Position numbers and translations under genes: made by a program. Below the pieces are notes generated by a model. It worked only from the letters and a program-made list of their open reading frames with translations. It did no database searches and had not been told where the DNA came from. DNA of 64,000 bases from Thalassospira lucentensis (GTDB lineage Bacteria; Pseudomonadota; Alphaproteobacteria; Rhodospirillales; Thalassospiraceae), in contig NZ_LPVY01000005.1 in assembly GCF_001613805.1 (NCBI RefSeq), positions 310,001 through 374,000 of the forward strand. The letters are read 5' to 3'. Below are positions 8,797 to 18,184 of the stretch, in pieces. The number at the start of each line of letters is the position of its first letter. The first letter of the stretch is position 1.

Positions 8797-9447
8797 TCAG
8801 GCGGATGTATCGACGTTGCTGCCCGGTTCATCGCTTTTTGCGGCGTCCTGACCAGCTGGGTTTTTGGTAACCCCAACCATTGCCGGACGCAGCAGGCGTC
8901 CTTTGAGCACATAACCCGCCTGCATTACCTGGGCGACATGGCCATCGGGATAGGCGGGATTCGGCATTTCGAACACGGCCTGATGCTGGTTCGGATCAAG
9001 CTTTTCACCCAGCGGTTCCAGCTTTTCGATGCCATTCTGCTCGAACGCCTTGAGCAGGGACTTTTCGGTCATTTCGACACCGTCAATCAGGGTCTTCATT
9101 GCCGGGTCGGCATTGGCATCGTTGCCCGCGGCTTCAAGAGCACGGCGAAGGTTATCGCCAACATCAAGAAGATCACGGGCGAATTTTGTGACGGCATAGT
9201 TGCTGGCGTCTTCGACGTCTTTTTTGGCGCGGCGACGGGTGTTTTCCACCTCGGCGGCGGCGCGCAACAGACGATCCTTCAATTCGGCAACTTCGGCCTC
9301 AAGTACGGCAACGGGATCAGCATTCGCAGTTTCGCCGCCTTCTGCTTCGGCATCCATCGCCTCTGCTGCGACATCTTCAACGGCAGCTTCGTCTGCGCGA
9401 GCAGCGCCGCTCAGATCTTCCGGGTTATTCTTTGCGGTTTCCGACAT
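8797..9447 (-). CDS. grpE: GrpE, nucleotide exchange factor of DnaK
   Basis: Protein of 216 residues that releases ADP from DnaK. An acidic, Ala/Glu-rich disordered N-terminus (about 1-45) precedes the long coiled coil (VAVLEAEVAELKDRLLRAAAEVENTRRR). The beta-wing domain contains the family signature around PNPAYPDGHVAQVMQAGYVLKGRLLRPAMVGV. It follows hrcA by 49 bases on the same strand. Its partners dnaK and dnaJ are in the same window at 36.8-40 kb. Confidence 0.96.
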   Translation of the reverse strand: MSETAKNNPEDLSGAARADEAAVEDVAAEAMDAEAEGGETANADPVAVLEAEVAELKDRLLRAAAEVENTRRRAKKDVEDASNYAVTKFARDLLDVGDNLRRALEAAGNDANADPAMKTLIDGVEMTEKSLLKAFEQNGIEKLEPLGEKLDPNQHQAVFEMPNPAYPDGHVAQVMQAGYVLKGRLLRPAMVGVTKNPAGQDAAKSDEPGSNVDTSA

Positions 9448-9496
9448 GGCTAACCTGTACCTTCAATTTGTGTGGCCTGACACGCAGCGCCAACGT

Positions 9497-10555
9497 TTAT
9501 CCAATCAGTCGCCCGACCAGCTTGGCGGTGTAATCGACCAGCGGAATGATCCGGGCATAATTGATCCGGGTCGGTCCGACAACCCCGATTGCGCCCACAA
9601 TGCTGCCTTCGGCATTCTGATAAGGCGAAATCACCATCGAAAGTCCCGATCCACCGAACAATTTATTCTCGGATCCGATGAAAATCTGCACCCCTTGGGC
9701 AATCGTGGTGACATCAAGCAATTCAATCATCTGATCGCGTGCTTCAAGCACATTAAACAGCCGTCTGACAGTTTCGAGCTGTTCGATCGTGTCGATATTT
9801 TCAAGCAACTGCGACTGGCCCTTGACGATCAGGGACGAACCCTTGACCCCGCCTGCCCATGTCGCAAGCCCGGCATCAATCAGGCCTGCCGATAATTCGT
9901 CAAGTTCCTGTTTGATGCGGTCGCGTTCGAGACTCATCAATTGCCGGGCGTCATCAAGTGTCTTTCCGGCCAACCGGGTATTTAGATAGTTCGACGCTTC
10001 TGTCAATGCCGAGGTCGGCAAATCGGGCGGAACATCAAGGATACGATTCTCGACATTGCCAGTTTGCGACACCAGAACGGCAAGAACCTTGCCCGGTGAA
10101 AGGGCAACAAATTCAATCTGCTTTAAACGGATGCCATCGGTTTTCGGTGCAACGACAAGCCCGGCACATCGTGACAGGCCCGATAGCATACTGGTTGCTT
10201 CGCCCAGCATCTGATCAAGCGAATAGCCCGCCTGTTCACAATTCTTGGTCAATTGATCGCGTTCGGCATTCGGCAAATCGCCGACTTCCATCAGGGCATT
10301 GACGAAAAGACGCAGACCTTTTTCGCTGGGTAACCGACCCGCCGAAATATGGGGAGCGACCAGAAGTCCCATTTCTTCAAGATCGGACATCACATTGCGG
10401 ATGGTTGCCGCCGAAAGATTTTCCGACATGCGGCGTGCAATCGACCGCGAGCCAATCGGTTCGCCGGTTTCGACATAGGCATCGACGATCTGGCGAAAGA
10501 CTTCGCGGGATCGCGCATTCATATCGCCCAATAATGTGTCGTCAAACAGCGCCAT
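9497..10555 (-). CDS. hrcA: HrcA, heat-inducible transcription repressor
   Basis: Repressor of 352 residues that binds CIRCE elements of chaperone operons and needs GroEL for activity. The N-terminal winged helix (SREVFRQIVDAYVETGEPIGSRSIARR, then LSAATIRNVMSDLEEMGLL) and the GAF-like core are visible. ATG at 10555 is chosen; a TTG two codons upstream is possible. It forms the usual hrcA-grpE unit, divergent from rph. No CIRCE element was seen in this window, so its main target is probably groESL elsewhere. Confidence 0.96.
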   Translation of the reverse strand: MALFDDTLLGDMNARSREVFRQIVDAYVETGEPIGSRSIARRMSENLSAATIRNVMSDLEEMGLLVAPHISAGRLPSEKGLRLFVNALMEVGDLPNAERDQLTKNCEQAGYSLDQMLGEATSMLSGLSRCAGLVVAPKTDGIRLKQIEFVALSPGKVLAVLVSQTGNVENRILDVPPDLPTSALTEASNYLNTRLAGKTLDDARQLMSLERDRIKQELDELSAGLIDAGLATWAGGVKGSSLIVKGQSQLLENIDTIEQLETVRRLFNVLEARDQMIELLDVTTIAQGVQIFIGSENKLFGGSGLSMVISPYQNAEGSIVGAIGVVGPTRINYARIIPLVDYTAKLVGRLIG

Positions 10556-10891
10556 GTCCAACCTGTCAAAACCAAATGTGTTGCGTGGAATTTAGTGAGG
10601 TGTCAGGCAGGCGTCAATGAAGCTGGCAGATTGGAATGGCTGCCATCGGATACCCAAAGTTGGACACGGATCAGCAACCCGATCTTGAAACCCGTTGAAT
10701 TCGTCTCGAATCGGGCTTGGTCACGGTTTTTTCGATCACAGGCGGGAGATGTTCCTGCCGGGTTTTTGCCGTTATTTTCCGGGAAACTGCTGGACCTTTG
10801 TGGCGATGCTCAGTAGCTTTGGCCGCAATTTCAGCTATCGTTGATCAGCCGCAAAGGCCGATCCGACCCAGAACAAAGAGGTTTAGACCCC
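10556..10891. other. hrcA-rph divergent intergenic region
   Basis: A 336-base gap between the divergent hrcA and rph genes. It holds a good sigma-70-type promoter for hrcA on the minus strand (listed separately). I see no gene-like frame with a ribosome binding site and no CIRCE repeat. The rph promoter must lie in the right half, but I could not identify it with confidence. Confidence 0.6.
10589..10617 (-). promoter_or_regulatory. Sigma-70-type promoter of hrcA-grpE
   Basis: On the minus strand, a -35 box TTGACG (10617-10612), a 17-base spacer and a -10 box TAAATT (10594-10589). Transcription would start near 10582, about 27 bases before the hrcA ATG. The box match and spacing are good; activity is inferred. 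Confidence 0.55.
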
Positions 10892-11608
10892 ATGCGTCCA
10901 TCCGGCCGTAATTTCGATCAGCTTCGCGACGTTTCCATCGAAACCGGTGTTTCCAAATATGCTGAAGGCTCCTGCCTGATCAAATTTGGGGATACCCATG
11001 TGATTTGTACCGCGACGGTTGAGGATAAGGTGCCGGGCTGGATGCGCAATTCCGGCAAGGGCTGGATCACTGCCGAATACGGCATGCTGCCGCGCGCAAC
11101 CGACAGTCGTATGCAGCGCGAGGCCGCGCGCGGTGGTCAGTCAGGACGTACTCAGGAAATCCAGCGTTTGATCGGTCGTTCGATCCGTGCAGTGGCGGAC
11201 CTCAAGGGTATGGGCGAAATGCAGATGCGCCTTGATTGCGACGTCATTCAGGCCGATGGCGGCACGCGTACCGCATCAATCACCGGAGCCTATGTTGCGG
11301 CCCATCTGGCGTTTCAGGGTGTGCGTCGCTTGGGTTTGATCAAGGAAATCCCGTTGACCCAGCCGGTTGCAGCAATTTCCTGTGGGATTTATCAGAGTGA
11401 AGCGGTGCTTGATCTTGATTATGCCGAAGACAGCAATGCTGGCGCAGATGCCAATTTCGTCCTTGCTGGCAATGGCGGCATTGTCGAAGTCCAGGCGACA
11501 GCCGAAGATGTGCCGTTTGATCGTTCTGCTTACGACAGGATGTTTGAACTGGCTGAAAAAGGTTGCAAAGAACTGTTTGCCAAACAGCGTGCGGCCATCG
11601 GTCTTTAA
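10892..11608 (+). CDS. rph: Ribonuclease PH
   Basis: Phosphorolytic 3'-5' exoribonuclease of 238 residues that trims tRNA 3' ends. The RNase PH motifs [43 protein letters not shown] and the [17 protein letters not shown] active-site segment are all visible. The ATG at 10892 begins the standard N-terminus and has an AAAGAG ribosome binding site upstream. It starts the conserved rph-rdgB-hemW unit. Confidence 0.97.
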   Translation: MRPSGRNFDQLRDVSIETGVSKYAEGSCLIKFGDTHVICTATVEDKVPGWMRNSGKGWITAEYGMLPRATDSRMQREAARGGQSGRTQEIQRLIGRSIRAVADLKGMGEMQMRLDCDVIQADGGTRTASITGAYVAAHLAFQGVRRLGLIKEIPLTQPVAAISCGIYQSEAVLDLDYAEDSNAGADANFVLAGNGGIVEVQATAEDVPFDRSAYDRMFELAEKGCKELFAKQRAAIGL

Positions 11609-11706
11609 GAATTTCTTCGGGCGGGGCATTTGCTGTCTCGCCCGGAACTGCATCTGTGTTTCCCACCCGTCCCCGTCTTAACGACCCGACTATCTCAGGC
11701 AGCATC

Positions 11707-12303
11707 ATGGCCCGTCGCTTTACGGAAAAAAAACTCGTCATCGCCAGCCATAACAAAGGCAAGATCAAGGAAATCGCCGAATTGCTCGATCCGTTCGGGA
11801 TCGAAGTGATTTCAGCTGGTGACTTGAACCTTCCCGAACCCGAAGAAACCGAAAACAGCTTTATCGGCAATGCACAGTTAAAGTCGCTTGCCGCGACCCG
11901 GGCTGCGAATTTGCCGGCTTTGTCCGATGATAGTGGCATGGCTGTTTCGGCTCTTGACGGGGCACCGGGGATCTATTCGGCCCGCTGGGCCGGGCCGGAC
12001 AAGGATTTCGACATGGCGATGGAAAAGGTCCAGAATGGCATTGGCAACCACCCTGATCGACGGGCGGCTTTTATCTGCGCCCTGTCGCTGGCTTGGCCCG
12101 ATGGCCATGTCGAGAATTTTGAAGGTCGGGTCGAAGGTGAAATTGTCTGGCCGAAACGTGGCGGACATGGTTTTGGCTATGACCCGATTTTCCAGCCGAA
12201 GGGTTATGATCAGACCTTTGGCGAAATGGACCCGGCAAAGAAGCATGAAATGAGCCATCGGGCGGACGCGTTCCGCCAATTGGTCAAGGCTTGTTTCGAG
12301 TAA
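11707..12303 (+). CDS. rdgB: XTP/dITP diphosphatase (non-canonical purine NTPase)
   Basis: House-cleaning pyrophosphatase of 198 residues that hydrolyses ITP, dITP and XTP to keep deaminated purines out of nucleic acids. It has the Ham1/RdgB signatures [14 protein letters not shown] near the N-terminus, ALSDDSGM with catalytic Asp residues, [12 protein letters not shown], and GFGYDPIF. The start at 11707 fits the family N-terminus. It lies between rph and hemW, the usual alphaproteobacterial order. Confidence 0.96.
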   Translation: MARRFTEKKLVIASHNKGKIKEIAELLDPFGIEVISAGDLNLPEPEETENSFIGNAQLKSLAATRAANLPALSDDSGMAVSALDGAPGIYSARWAGPDKDFDMAMEKVQNGIGNHPDRRAAFICALSLAWPDGHVENFEGRVEGEIVWPKRGGHGFGYDPIFQPKGYDQTFGEMDPAKKHEMSHRADAFRQLVKACFE

Positions 12304-12415
12304 GGATTTGGCGGTTAAGCTGCCTGCATCGAACCTATGCACGCATCGCTGATGTAACCATCGGCGGTGCGTGTTACTTTATCCGTCTTTCCCGCAGTCG
12401 AAGATCGAGAACCGC

Positions 12416-13609
12416 GTGTCCCAAGCAAACGCAGAAGCCGTCCCGTTTGGCATCTATATCCATTGGCCGTTTTGCCTGTCGAAATGTCCCTATTGTGATT
12501 TCAACAGTCACGTTGCGGACAAGGTTGATCATGCGCGTTGGCAGGCTGCCCTTCGGGCCGAACTGGCGGCGGGAGCAGCCCGTCATCCTGGACGCACTGT
12601 TGGGTCGGTGTTCTTTGGTGGTGGCACGCCATCGCTTATGGATCCGGAAACGGCAGGGGCATTGATTGCCGATATCAAAACTTTCTGGCCGGTAACCGAT
12701 GACATCGAAATTACGCTGGAAGCCAATCCGGGAACAGTTGAAATCAACCGGTTTTCCGCTTTTGCGGCCAATGGCATCAACCGGGTGTCGATTGGTATTC
12801 AGGCGCTGAATGATCGTGATCTTAAATTTCTGGGGCGGGTGCACAATTCGGCGGAAGCCATGCGTGCCCTTGATGTTGCGGCCAATGTGTTTGACCGTTT
12901 TTCGTTTGATCTGATTTATGCCCGGCCCGAACATGATCCGAAAGCATGGCGTCGGGAACTGCGCGAGGCACTTGATATCGCGCGCGGTCATATCTCGCTT
13001 TATCAGCTGACGATCGAACCGGGTACGCAGTTCTATACTCTACATCAGCGTGGTGATCTTGTGGTACCCGACGAAGATCTTGCGACCGATCTTTATGAAA
13101 TCACCCAAGAAGAAACCAGCGCCGCCGGTTATGGCTGCTACGAGGTTTCCAACCATGCCCGTCCGGGGCAGGAAAGCCGTCATAATCTGGTGTATTGGCG
13201 TTACGGTGACTATCTTGGTATCGGGCCAGGGGCACATGGTCGCGAAGCGGTTATCCAGCCTGATGGCAGCACAAAACCGATGGCGGTACGACGTCATCGC
13301 GCGCCGGACATCTGGCTGGACCGGGTGGAAAAGCAGGGGCATGGCACGCAGGAAGAAACGGCGTTGGCAGCCGATGAACGTTTGATCGAAATGGTGATGA
13401 TGGGGCTGCGCCTTAATGAAGCCATTCCAACCTTGCGCTTTGAACGGATTATTGGCAAAGGTCCGCGTGAAGCACTGGATTCGGAGAGGCTTGAGACCCT
13501 GATCGTTTCTGGCGACCTGGTTTGTGACCCGTCCGGTTTGCGCGCAACCGATCAGGGGCGAAACCGTTTGAACGGGGTTCTTCGATACTTGTTCGACCAT
13601 TCAGCGTGA
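12416..13609 (+). CDS. hemW: HemW, radical SAM heme chaperone
   Basis: Radical SAM protein of 397 residues, formerly called oxygen-independent coproporphyrinogen oxidase-like, now viewed as a heme-transfer chaperone. It shows IYIHWPFCLSKCPYCDF with the CX3CX2C cluster, the GGGTPS motif, and the HemN C-terminal domain. It lacks the extra N-terminal Cys of true HemN. The GTG at 12416 is preferred for its GAGA-containing upstream stretch; a GTG at 12371 would add 15 residues. Third gene of rph-rdgB-hemW. Confidence 0.92.
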   Translation: MSQANAEAVPFGIYIHWPFCLSKCPYCDFNSHVADKVDHARWQAALRAELAAGAARHPGRTVGSVFFGGGTPSLMDPETAGALIADIKTFWPVTDDIEITLEANPGTVEINRFSAFAANGINRVSIGIQALNDRDLKFLGRVHNSAEAMRALDVAANVFDRFSFDLIYARPEHDPKAWRRELREALDIARGHISLYQLTIEPGTQFYTLHQRGDLVVPDEDLATDLYEITQEETSAAGYGCYEVSNHARPGQESRHNLVYWRYGDYLGIGPGAHGREAVIQPDGSTKPMAVRRHRAPDIWLDRVEKQGHGTQEETALAADERLIEMVMMGLRLNEAIPTLRFERIIGKGPREALDSERLETLIVSGDLVCDPSGLRATDQGRNRLNGVLRYLFDHSA

Positions 13610-13702
13610 TGTGGGACAGGTGTGAATTTCAGGAATTTTCCCGTGTGTCGTTGCGGTGACCGGTTTTAGCGGAATCGTTTCGCAAAACCTTCAAAAAGGT
13701 TG

Positions 13703-13730
13703 TTGACACTGGAATTTGGCAGCGTATATT
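13703..13730 (+). promoter_or_regulatory. Strong sigma-70-type promoter of tRNA-Leu
   Basis: TTGACA at 13703-13708, a 16-base spacer and TATATT at 13725-13730, about 49 bases before the tRNA 5' end. Both boxes are close to consensus, as expected for a stable RNA gene. Confidence 0.65.
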
Positions 13731-13778
13731 GCGCCCCGTTCCAGCGGGTTCCGCTGGGCAAACACCACAAGCCCCTAT

Positions 13779-13864
<86 letters not shown>

Positions 13865-13865
<1 letters not shown>

Positions 13866-13898
13866 TACCCCAGTACACCCGACGGTGTGCTGGGGTAT
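13865..13898 (+). terminator. Hairpin terminator after tRNA-Leu
   Basis: A 15-bp stem (13865-13879 with 13884-13898, one G-T pair) with a four-base loop, starting on the last base of the tRNA CCA. Only a short T run follows. Confidence 0.7.
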
Positions 13899-13937
13899 TG
13901 TCGTTTCGGGCTTTGGCAAAAGCCTTGCTGCACATGA

Positions 13938-14007
13938 CTTTTGCGTCGCGGCTGGCGGATGGCTGTGTTAAGACGGCTGAACACCCGCATAACAGAGAGT
14001 TGAGATG
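13938..14007 (+). repeat. Leader repeat copy A (before glycosyltransferase)
   Basis: A 70-base leader ending in the ATG at 14005. It resembles copy B at 16289-16358, same length, with about 45 of 70 positions identical. Two 13-base blocks are exactly shared at the same offsets: CTTTTGCGTCGCG at the start and GCTGTGTTAAGAC at offset 24. The shared blocks could be a promoter (TTGCGT and TGTTAA, 19 bases apart) or a trace of duplication. Confidence 0.7.
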
Positions 14008-14955
14008 TTTTCTTCTCGCCCTGATGGCATGGCACCTGACGTTAGTTTCATTCTGCCGGTCTATAACAAGGCGACTGCCTTGCCGTATTTTTTCAAGAGT
14101 CTGCTTGCGCAGCAGGGACAGTTTTTGTGTGAGGTCATCTTCATTGATGATGCATCAACGGATGCATCCCGCTCGATACTGGACAGGTTTGCGGCAAAGC
14201 ATGATTTCGTCCGGGTGATTTCCAATGATACCAATGCAGGCCCTGCAATCCGGCTTAATCAGGGGGCGGCACAGGCGTTGGGAAAATACCTTGCACTGTT
14301 TGACTGTGATGAGTTGCTGGCCCCTGATGCGATTGCGGTGATGCTAGAACTGGCACGCGATCATGACGCCGATATGGTGCATGGCAAGGGACGAAAAACC
14401 GATGCATCAATCGAGCAGGCAAAAGCCGGGGTGATCGGCAGTGATATTGATGTAAAGACATTTGATGATGCCCTGGACCGCATTTTGGGGCGGGGTATGG
14501 TGCGGATGACATGGCTGGTGGAAAGGGCGTTGTTCAACCAGGCGGGAGGATGCGATCTAGGTGTGTTTATTCAGGATGAATCTCTGCCGTTGCGCTTGTC
14601 GTTACATGCGCGCCGTGTGATTGATGCCGACATGGTTGTGACCGTCATTCCCGATGCGGGAAGTCACCTTTCGGCGAATAAAATGCAGCAGCATCATGAC
14701 CGCTTTTTAACCTATGCGAATTTTTTGCGCGAGCATCCAGAGTTAGCATCTGACAAGCGTCGCAAAATATTTGGCAAGTGCATTTCGGCGGCACGCAAGG
14801 CGAAACGCGATGGCGCGCCCTTCAATACACTTGATCTCGAGCTTCGTTATCTGGCACATAAAATTGGCCTTGGTCGGAATGACCCGGCAGACTTGAGCCG
14901 TTTTGCGTTTGTTTTTCAAAATCTTTCCGGCATCAGGAGGCCGATCAAACCGTGA
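14005..14955 (+). CDS. Family 2 glycosyltransferase, LPS/O-antigen type
   Basis: Cytoplasmic GT-A glycosyltransferase of 316 residues. It starts SFILPVYNKATALPYFFKSLL, then has FIDDASTDAS and the donor-site motif DCDE in ALFDCDELLAPDAI. Its stop overlaps the GTG start of the ligase-like gene, so the two are coupled. With the LPS genes kdsD and lptCAB just downstream, a role in core or O-antigen assembly is likely, by inference. Donor and acceptor sugars are unknown. Confidence 0.85.
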   Translation: MFSSRPDGMAPDVSFILPVYNKATALPYFFKSLLAQQGQFLCEVIFIDDASTDASRSILDRFAAKHDFVRVISNDTNAGPAIRLNQGAAQALGKYLALFDCDELLAPDAIAVMLELARDHDADMVHGKGRKTDASIEQAKAGVIGSDIDVKTFDDALDRILGRGMVRMTWLVERALFNQAGGCDLGVFIQDESLPLRLSLHARRVIDADMVVTVIPDAGSHLSANKMQQHHDRFLTYANFLREHPELASDKRRKIFGKCISAARKAKRDGAPFNTLDLELRYLAHKIGLGRNDPADLSRFAFVFQNLSGIRRPIKP

Positions 14956-16217
14956 CTTCCGCCCAATTTTCAGATGCATTCGAGTGCCGGATGCATCTTG
15001 CAGCGACTTTTTTCCTGTCAACGATTCCAGCCTTCCTTTTATTTGCGCGCGGTGCCGCGGATGGGGCGGTGGTATTGATTGCGTTATTGTTCCTCGTCCG
15101 CAGTGCTGTTCATCGGGACTGGTCCTGGGTGCGGCAGAGCGATATCGCAATCTTGCTGGTGATCTGGCTGATCATGAATTTGTTGGTATCTCCCTTTGCT
15201 GAATTTAGTGGCAAAAGTTTTGGGCGATCCGCAAGCTGGTTACGGTTTGTCGTTTTTTATGCAGCGGTAACGCGCTGGATTCTGGTCGACCAGAAGGCGG
15301 TTCGCTGGGTTTTGATCGCTTTTATGATAACGGTTGCGGTTGCGGCAGCCGACGCGTTTTATCAGTTTCTTGCCGGTTATTCCCTTTTGGGCGGGCAACC
15401 TATGACAGGTCGCCTGACGGGGCCGCTTGATCGACCTAACATCGGCATTTACCTTGCCAAGACAGGCTTTGCGACCGTCACACTGGCTTTGGCCCTATAT
15501 CTGTCAGACATGATGAAACAGAATGCCTTTCGTATCGGGTTAGTTGTTTTTCCCTTTGCGCTAATGATCGTGTTCCTGAGTGGGGAGCGTACAGCAAGTG
15601 TTCTGAGCCTTTTGGCAATTGGTTGCAGTCTGGTTGGGCTGTTTCTTGTGGGGGGCAAAAGTCGCCTCGCTGCTGCGGGTATAGCTGTTTTTGTTTTTGG
15701 AGGGATCGGGGCCCTTCTGACGATAAGTGACCGCATTCTTGCACGTGTGATGGCACTTGGGGACGTTGTCAGCGATTATAGTGGTTCGATCTATGGAGAA
15801 TTGACATCACTTGGTTGGCGGTTGTTCACGGAAAACCCGATTGTTGGAACAGGCATGGGAAATTTTGGCTTGGTTTGCCCTGAATATCAGGCGCGAGGCC
15901 TGATCAGCGAGTGCCACCCACACCCCCATAACTTTTATGTTGAATGGTTATCCGATACTGGTTTGCTCGGCACGCTCCCCTGGTTGGTTTTTGTGGGTAT
16001 GATCGTGTGGGCTGGCCTGCGTCATTTCCGTAATGGTCATAGCCAAAGCCTTGTTGCGGGTCTGTATCTGGGCACCATGGTTCTTTCATTGTTTCCACTG
16101 GCGGCAACCCAAAGTGCATTTTCAAACTGGCCAGCTATCATGGCATGGAATTCGATTGCTGTTGCTGTTGCTGCTTTGCGGTTGTCGCAGGGAAAAATCG
16201 ATAAATCCGCCGCTTGA
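14952..16217 (+). CDS. O-antigen ligase/polymerase-like membrane protein (WaaL/Wzy family)
   Basis: Hydrophobic protein of 421 residues with about ten to twelve predicted membrane helices. A large loop near residues 285-330 carries the ligase hallmark NPIVGTGMGNF followed by the HPHPHNFYVEWLSDTG segment; the His there is typical of the catalytic loop. Such proteins join undecaprenyl-linked glycan to lipid A-core, or polymerise it. GTG start overlapping the previous stop (GTGA). Ligase versus polymerase cannot be told from sequence alone. Confidence 0.82.
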   Translation: MTSAQFSDAFECRMHLAATFFLSTIPAFLLFARGAADGAVVLIALLFLVRSAVHRDWSWVRQSDIAILLVIWLIMNLLVSPFAEFSGKSFGRSASWLRFVVFYAAVTRWILVDQKAVRWVLIAFMITVAVAAADAFYQFLAGYSLLGGQPMTGRLTGPLDRPNIGIYLAKTGFATVTLALALYLSDMMKQNAFRIGLVVFPFALMIVFLSGERTASVLSLLAIGCSLVGLFLVGGKSRLAAAGIAVFVFGGIGALLTISDRILARVMALGDVVSDYSGSIYGELTSLGWRLFTENPIVGTGMGNFGLVCPEYQARGLISECHPHPHNFYVEWLSDTGLLGTLPWLVFVGMIVWAGLRHFRNGHSQSLVAGLYLGTMVLSLFPLAATQSAFSNWPAIMAWNSIAVAVAALRLSQGKIDKSAA

Positions 16218-16288
16218 CCGATATATCCCTGCAACTTGATGTTCAATCATTGGAAGTCGGGGCGGCAGAAAAGCCATTAACGGCGCGT

Positions 16289-16358
16289 CTTTTGCGTCGC
16301 GAGGCTGCAGATGCTGTGTTAAGACAGGGCCAAACTAGCATTCTGGAGAATTGCGATG
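16289..16358 (+). repeat. Leader repeat copy B (before RNase D)
   Basis: Second copy of the 70-base leader, ending in the ATG of the RNase D gene at 16356. The 13-base blocks at offsets 0 and 24 are identical to copy A at 13938, while the 11 bases between them differ. The ribosome binding site region GGAGAATTGCGATG is partly shared. Confidence 0.7.
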
Positions 16359-16967
16359 ACCAATTTCCTCCATCACGGAGATTTGCCCGACGGGCTTGAT
16401 CTTGGCAAAGTCGTTGCCATTGACAGCGAAACGATGGGCCTTAATCCGCACCGCGATCGTCTGTGCGTTGTTCAGCTTTCGGCTGGTGATGGGGATGCCC
16501 ATCTGGTGAAGTTTGACGGGGAAAATTACGAGGCACCCAACCTTAAGAAGCTTTTGGCTGATCCGTCGGTTCTGAAGCTGTTTCACTTTGGGCGGTTCGA
16601 TATCGCCGTGATGGACAAATATCTCGGTGTGCGGTGCGCACCTGTCTATTGCACCAAGATCGCATCGAAACTGGTGCGTACCTATACCGACCGGCATGGC
16701 CTGAAGGATCTGGTGCGCGAACTGGTTGGCGTTAATCTGGACAAGCAGCAGCAAAGTTCTGACTGGGGATCGGCCGATCTTTCAGACGAACAGATTACCT
16801 ATGCTGCATCCGATGTGTTGTATCTGCATAAGGCCAAGGAAGAGCTTGATCGTCGTTTGGCCCGGGAAGGCCGTACCGAACTGGCGCAGGCTTGCTTTGA
16901 GTTCTTGCCGACACGGGCGACGCTGGATCTGTCGGGCTGGGAAGAGACGGATATTTTCGCGCACTAA
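16356..16967 (+). CDS. rnd: Ribonuclease D-like 3'-5' exonuclease (short form)
   Basis: DEDDy-type exonuclease of 203 residues. The motifs are visible: IDSETMGL (Asp and Glu of Exo I), FGRFDIAV (Exo II Asp), and YAASDVLYL (Tyr and Asp of Exo III). It has only the nuclease domain and lacks the HRDC domains of E. coli RNase D, as is usual for the short alphaproteobacterial form. Likely role: 3' trimming of structured RNAs. Its leader resembles that of the glycosyltransferase 2.3 kb upstream. Confidence 0.92.
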   Translation: MTNFLHHGDLPDGLDLGKVVAIDSETMGLNPHRDRLCVVQLSAGDGDAHLVKFDGENYEAPNLKKLLADPSVLKLFHFGRFDIAVMDKYLGVRCAPVYCTKIASKLVRTYTDRHGLKDLVRELVGVNLDKQQQSSDWGSADLSDEQITYAASDVLYLHKAKEELDRRLAREGRTELAQACFEFLPTRATLDLSGWEETDIFAH

Positions 16968-17167
16968 ACCCACCCCTTTTCCAGCCGATTTTGTCCGTCA
17001 AATTTTTGCGTTGCAGGCCTGCGGTGTTAATTCTGTGTAAACCGGCTTCGGGTATGGGAATTGACCATGTTGAAGTGCAGGTACATATTGGTTTTCATGG
17101 CTTGCCAGCACAGATATTCCCGCCCATCTCTTCCCTGTTAATATTTCTAGAATGCTTTTGCAGGGAA

Positions 17168-18181
17168 ATGAAAAAGAAACCGATGACAGTGACTCCCAAA
17201 CTGCAAAACACACCCGAACCGGCAACGGAAAAGGATCTTGAAGTCGCCCGCCGGGTTTTGGCGATTGAAGCCGATGCGCTGCGCGATCTTTCGGAATCGC
17301 TGAATGGTGATTTCTGCAAGGCAATTGATCTGATCGAAAGTCTTGCAGGGCGTCTGGTCGTGACTGGCATGGGGAAAAGCGGTCATATCGCAAAGAAAAT
17401 TGCTGCGACCTTCGCTTCGACCGGGACGCCATCCTTCTTTGTCCATCCGGCCGAGGCCAGCCATGGTGATCTGGGCATGATTGGCAAGGACGATGCGGTG
17501 CTTGCCCTGTCGAATTCAGGTGAAACGCCGGAATTGTCCGACATCATTGCCTATACCAGACGCTTTAACGTCCCGCTGATCGGGATGACCCGTCGCCCGG
17601 AAAGTTCGTTGGCAATGCAGTCCGACTATCCACTGATTCTACCCAACAGTCCGGAAGCATGCCCCAACAAACAGGCGCCGACAACATCAACTACAGCGAT
17701 GCTGGCGTTTGCCGATGCACTTGCCGTTACGCTGATGGAGCGCCGCGGCTTTAGTGCCGATGATTTCCGCACATTCCATCCCGGCGGCAAGCTGGGGCAG
17801 CGGTTGCTGCATGTAAGCGACGTCATGCATGGTGTTGCCGATATTCCGTTGATCGGCGAAGACGCCCTGATGTCCGAAGCATTGGTGATCATGACCGGAA
17901 AATCGTTTGGCTGTGTCGGTGTGCTTGATGGTGACGGCAAGATGACTGGTATCGTGACCGATGGCGATTTACGCCGGCATATGGCGGACAATCTGGTGGC
18001 CATGCGGGTTGCAGACGTTATGACGCGCAACCCCAAAGCAACCAGATCCGATCTTCTGGCGGTCGAGGCGCTTGCCGTTATGAATGATCGCAGCATCACT
18101 GCCCTGTTTGTTGTTGACGATATCGGCAAACCGGTAGGGCTTGTTCATATCCATGACCTTCTACGTCTGGGGGTTGCGTAA
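17168..18181 (+). CDS. kdsD: Arabinose-5-phosphate isomerase (KpsF/KdsD family)
   Basis: Isomerase of 337 residues converting ribulose-5-phosphate to arabinose-5-phosphate, the first step of Kdo synthesis for LPS. An N-terminal SIS domain (VTGMGKSGHIAKKIAATFASTGTPSFFVHPAEASHGDLG) is followed by two CBS domains (DVMHG... and DVMTRN...). The start is uncertain: ATG at 17168 has an AGGGA too close, and an ATG at 17183 is nearly as good. It leads into lptC with three bases between, so Kdo precursor and LPS export genes share an operon. Confidence 0.93.
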   Translation: MKKKPMTVTPKLQNTPEPATEKDLEVARRVLAIEADALRDLSESLNGDFCKAIDLIESLAGRLVVTGMGKSGHIAKKIAATFASTGTPSFFVHPAEASHGDLGMIGKDDAVLALSNSGETPELSDIIAYTRRFNVPLIGMTRRPESSLAMQSDYPLILPNSPEACPNKQAPTTSTTAMLAFADALAVTLMERRGFSADDFRTFHPGGKLGQRLLHVSDVMHGVADIPLIGEDALMSEALVIMTGKSFGCVGVLDGDGKMTGIVTDGDLRRHMADNLVAMRVADVMTRNPKATRSDLLAVEALAVMNDRSITALFVVDDIGKPVGLVHIHDLLRLGVA

Positions 18182-18184
18182 TCC

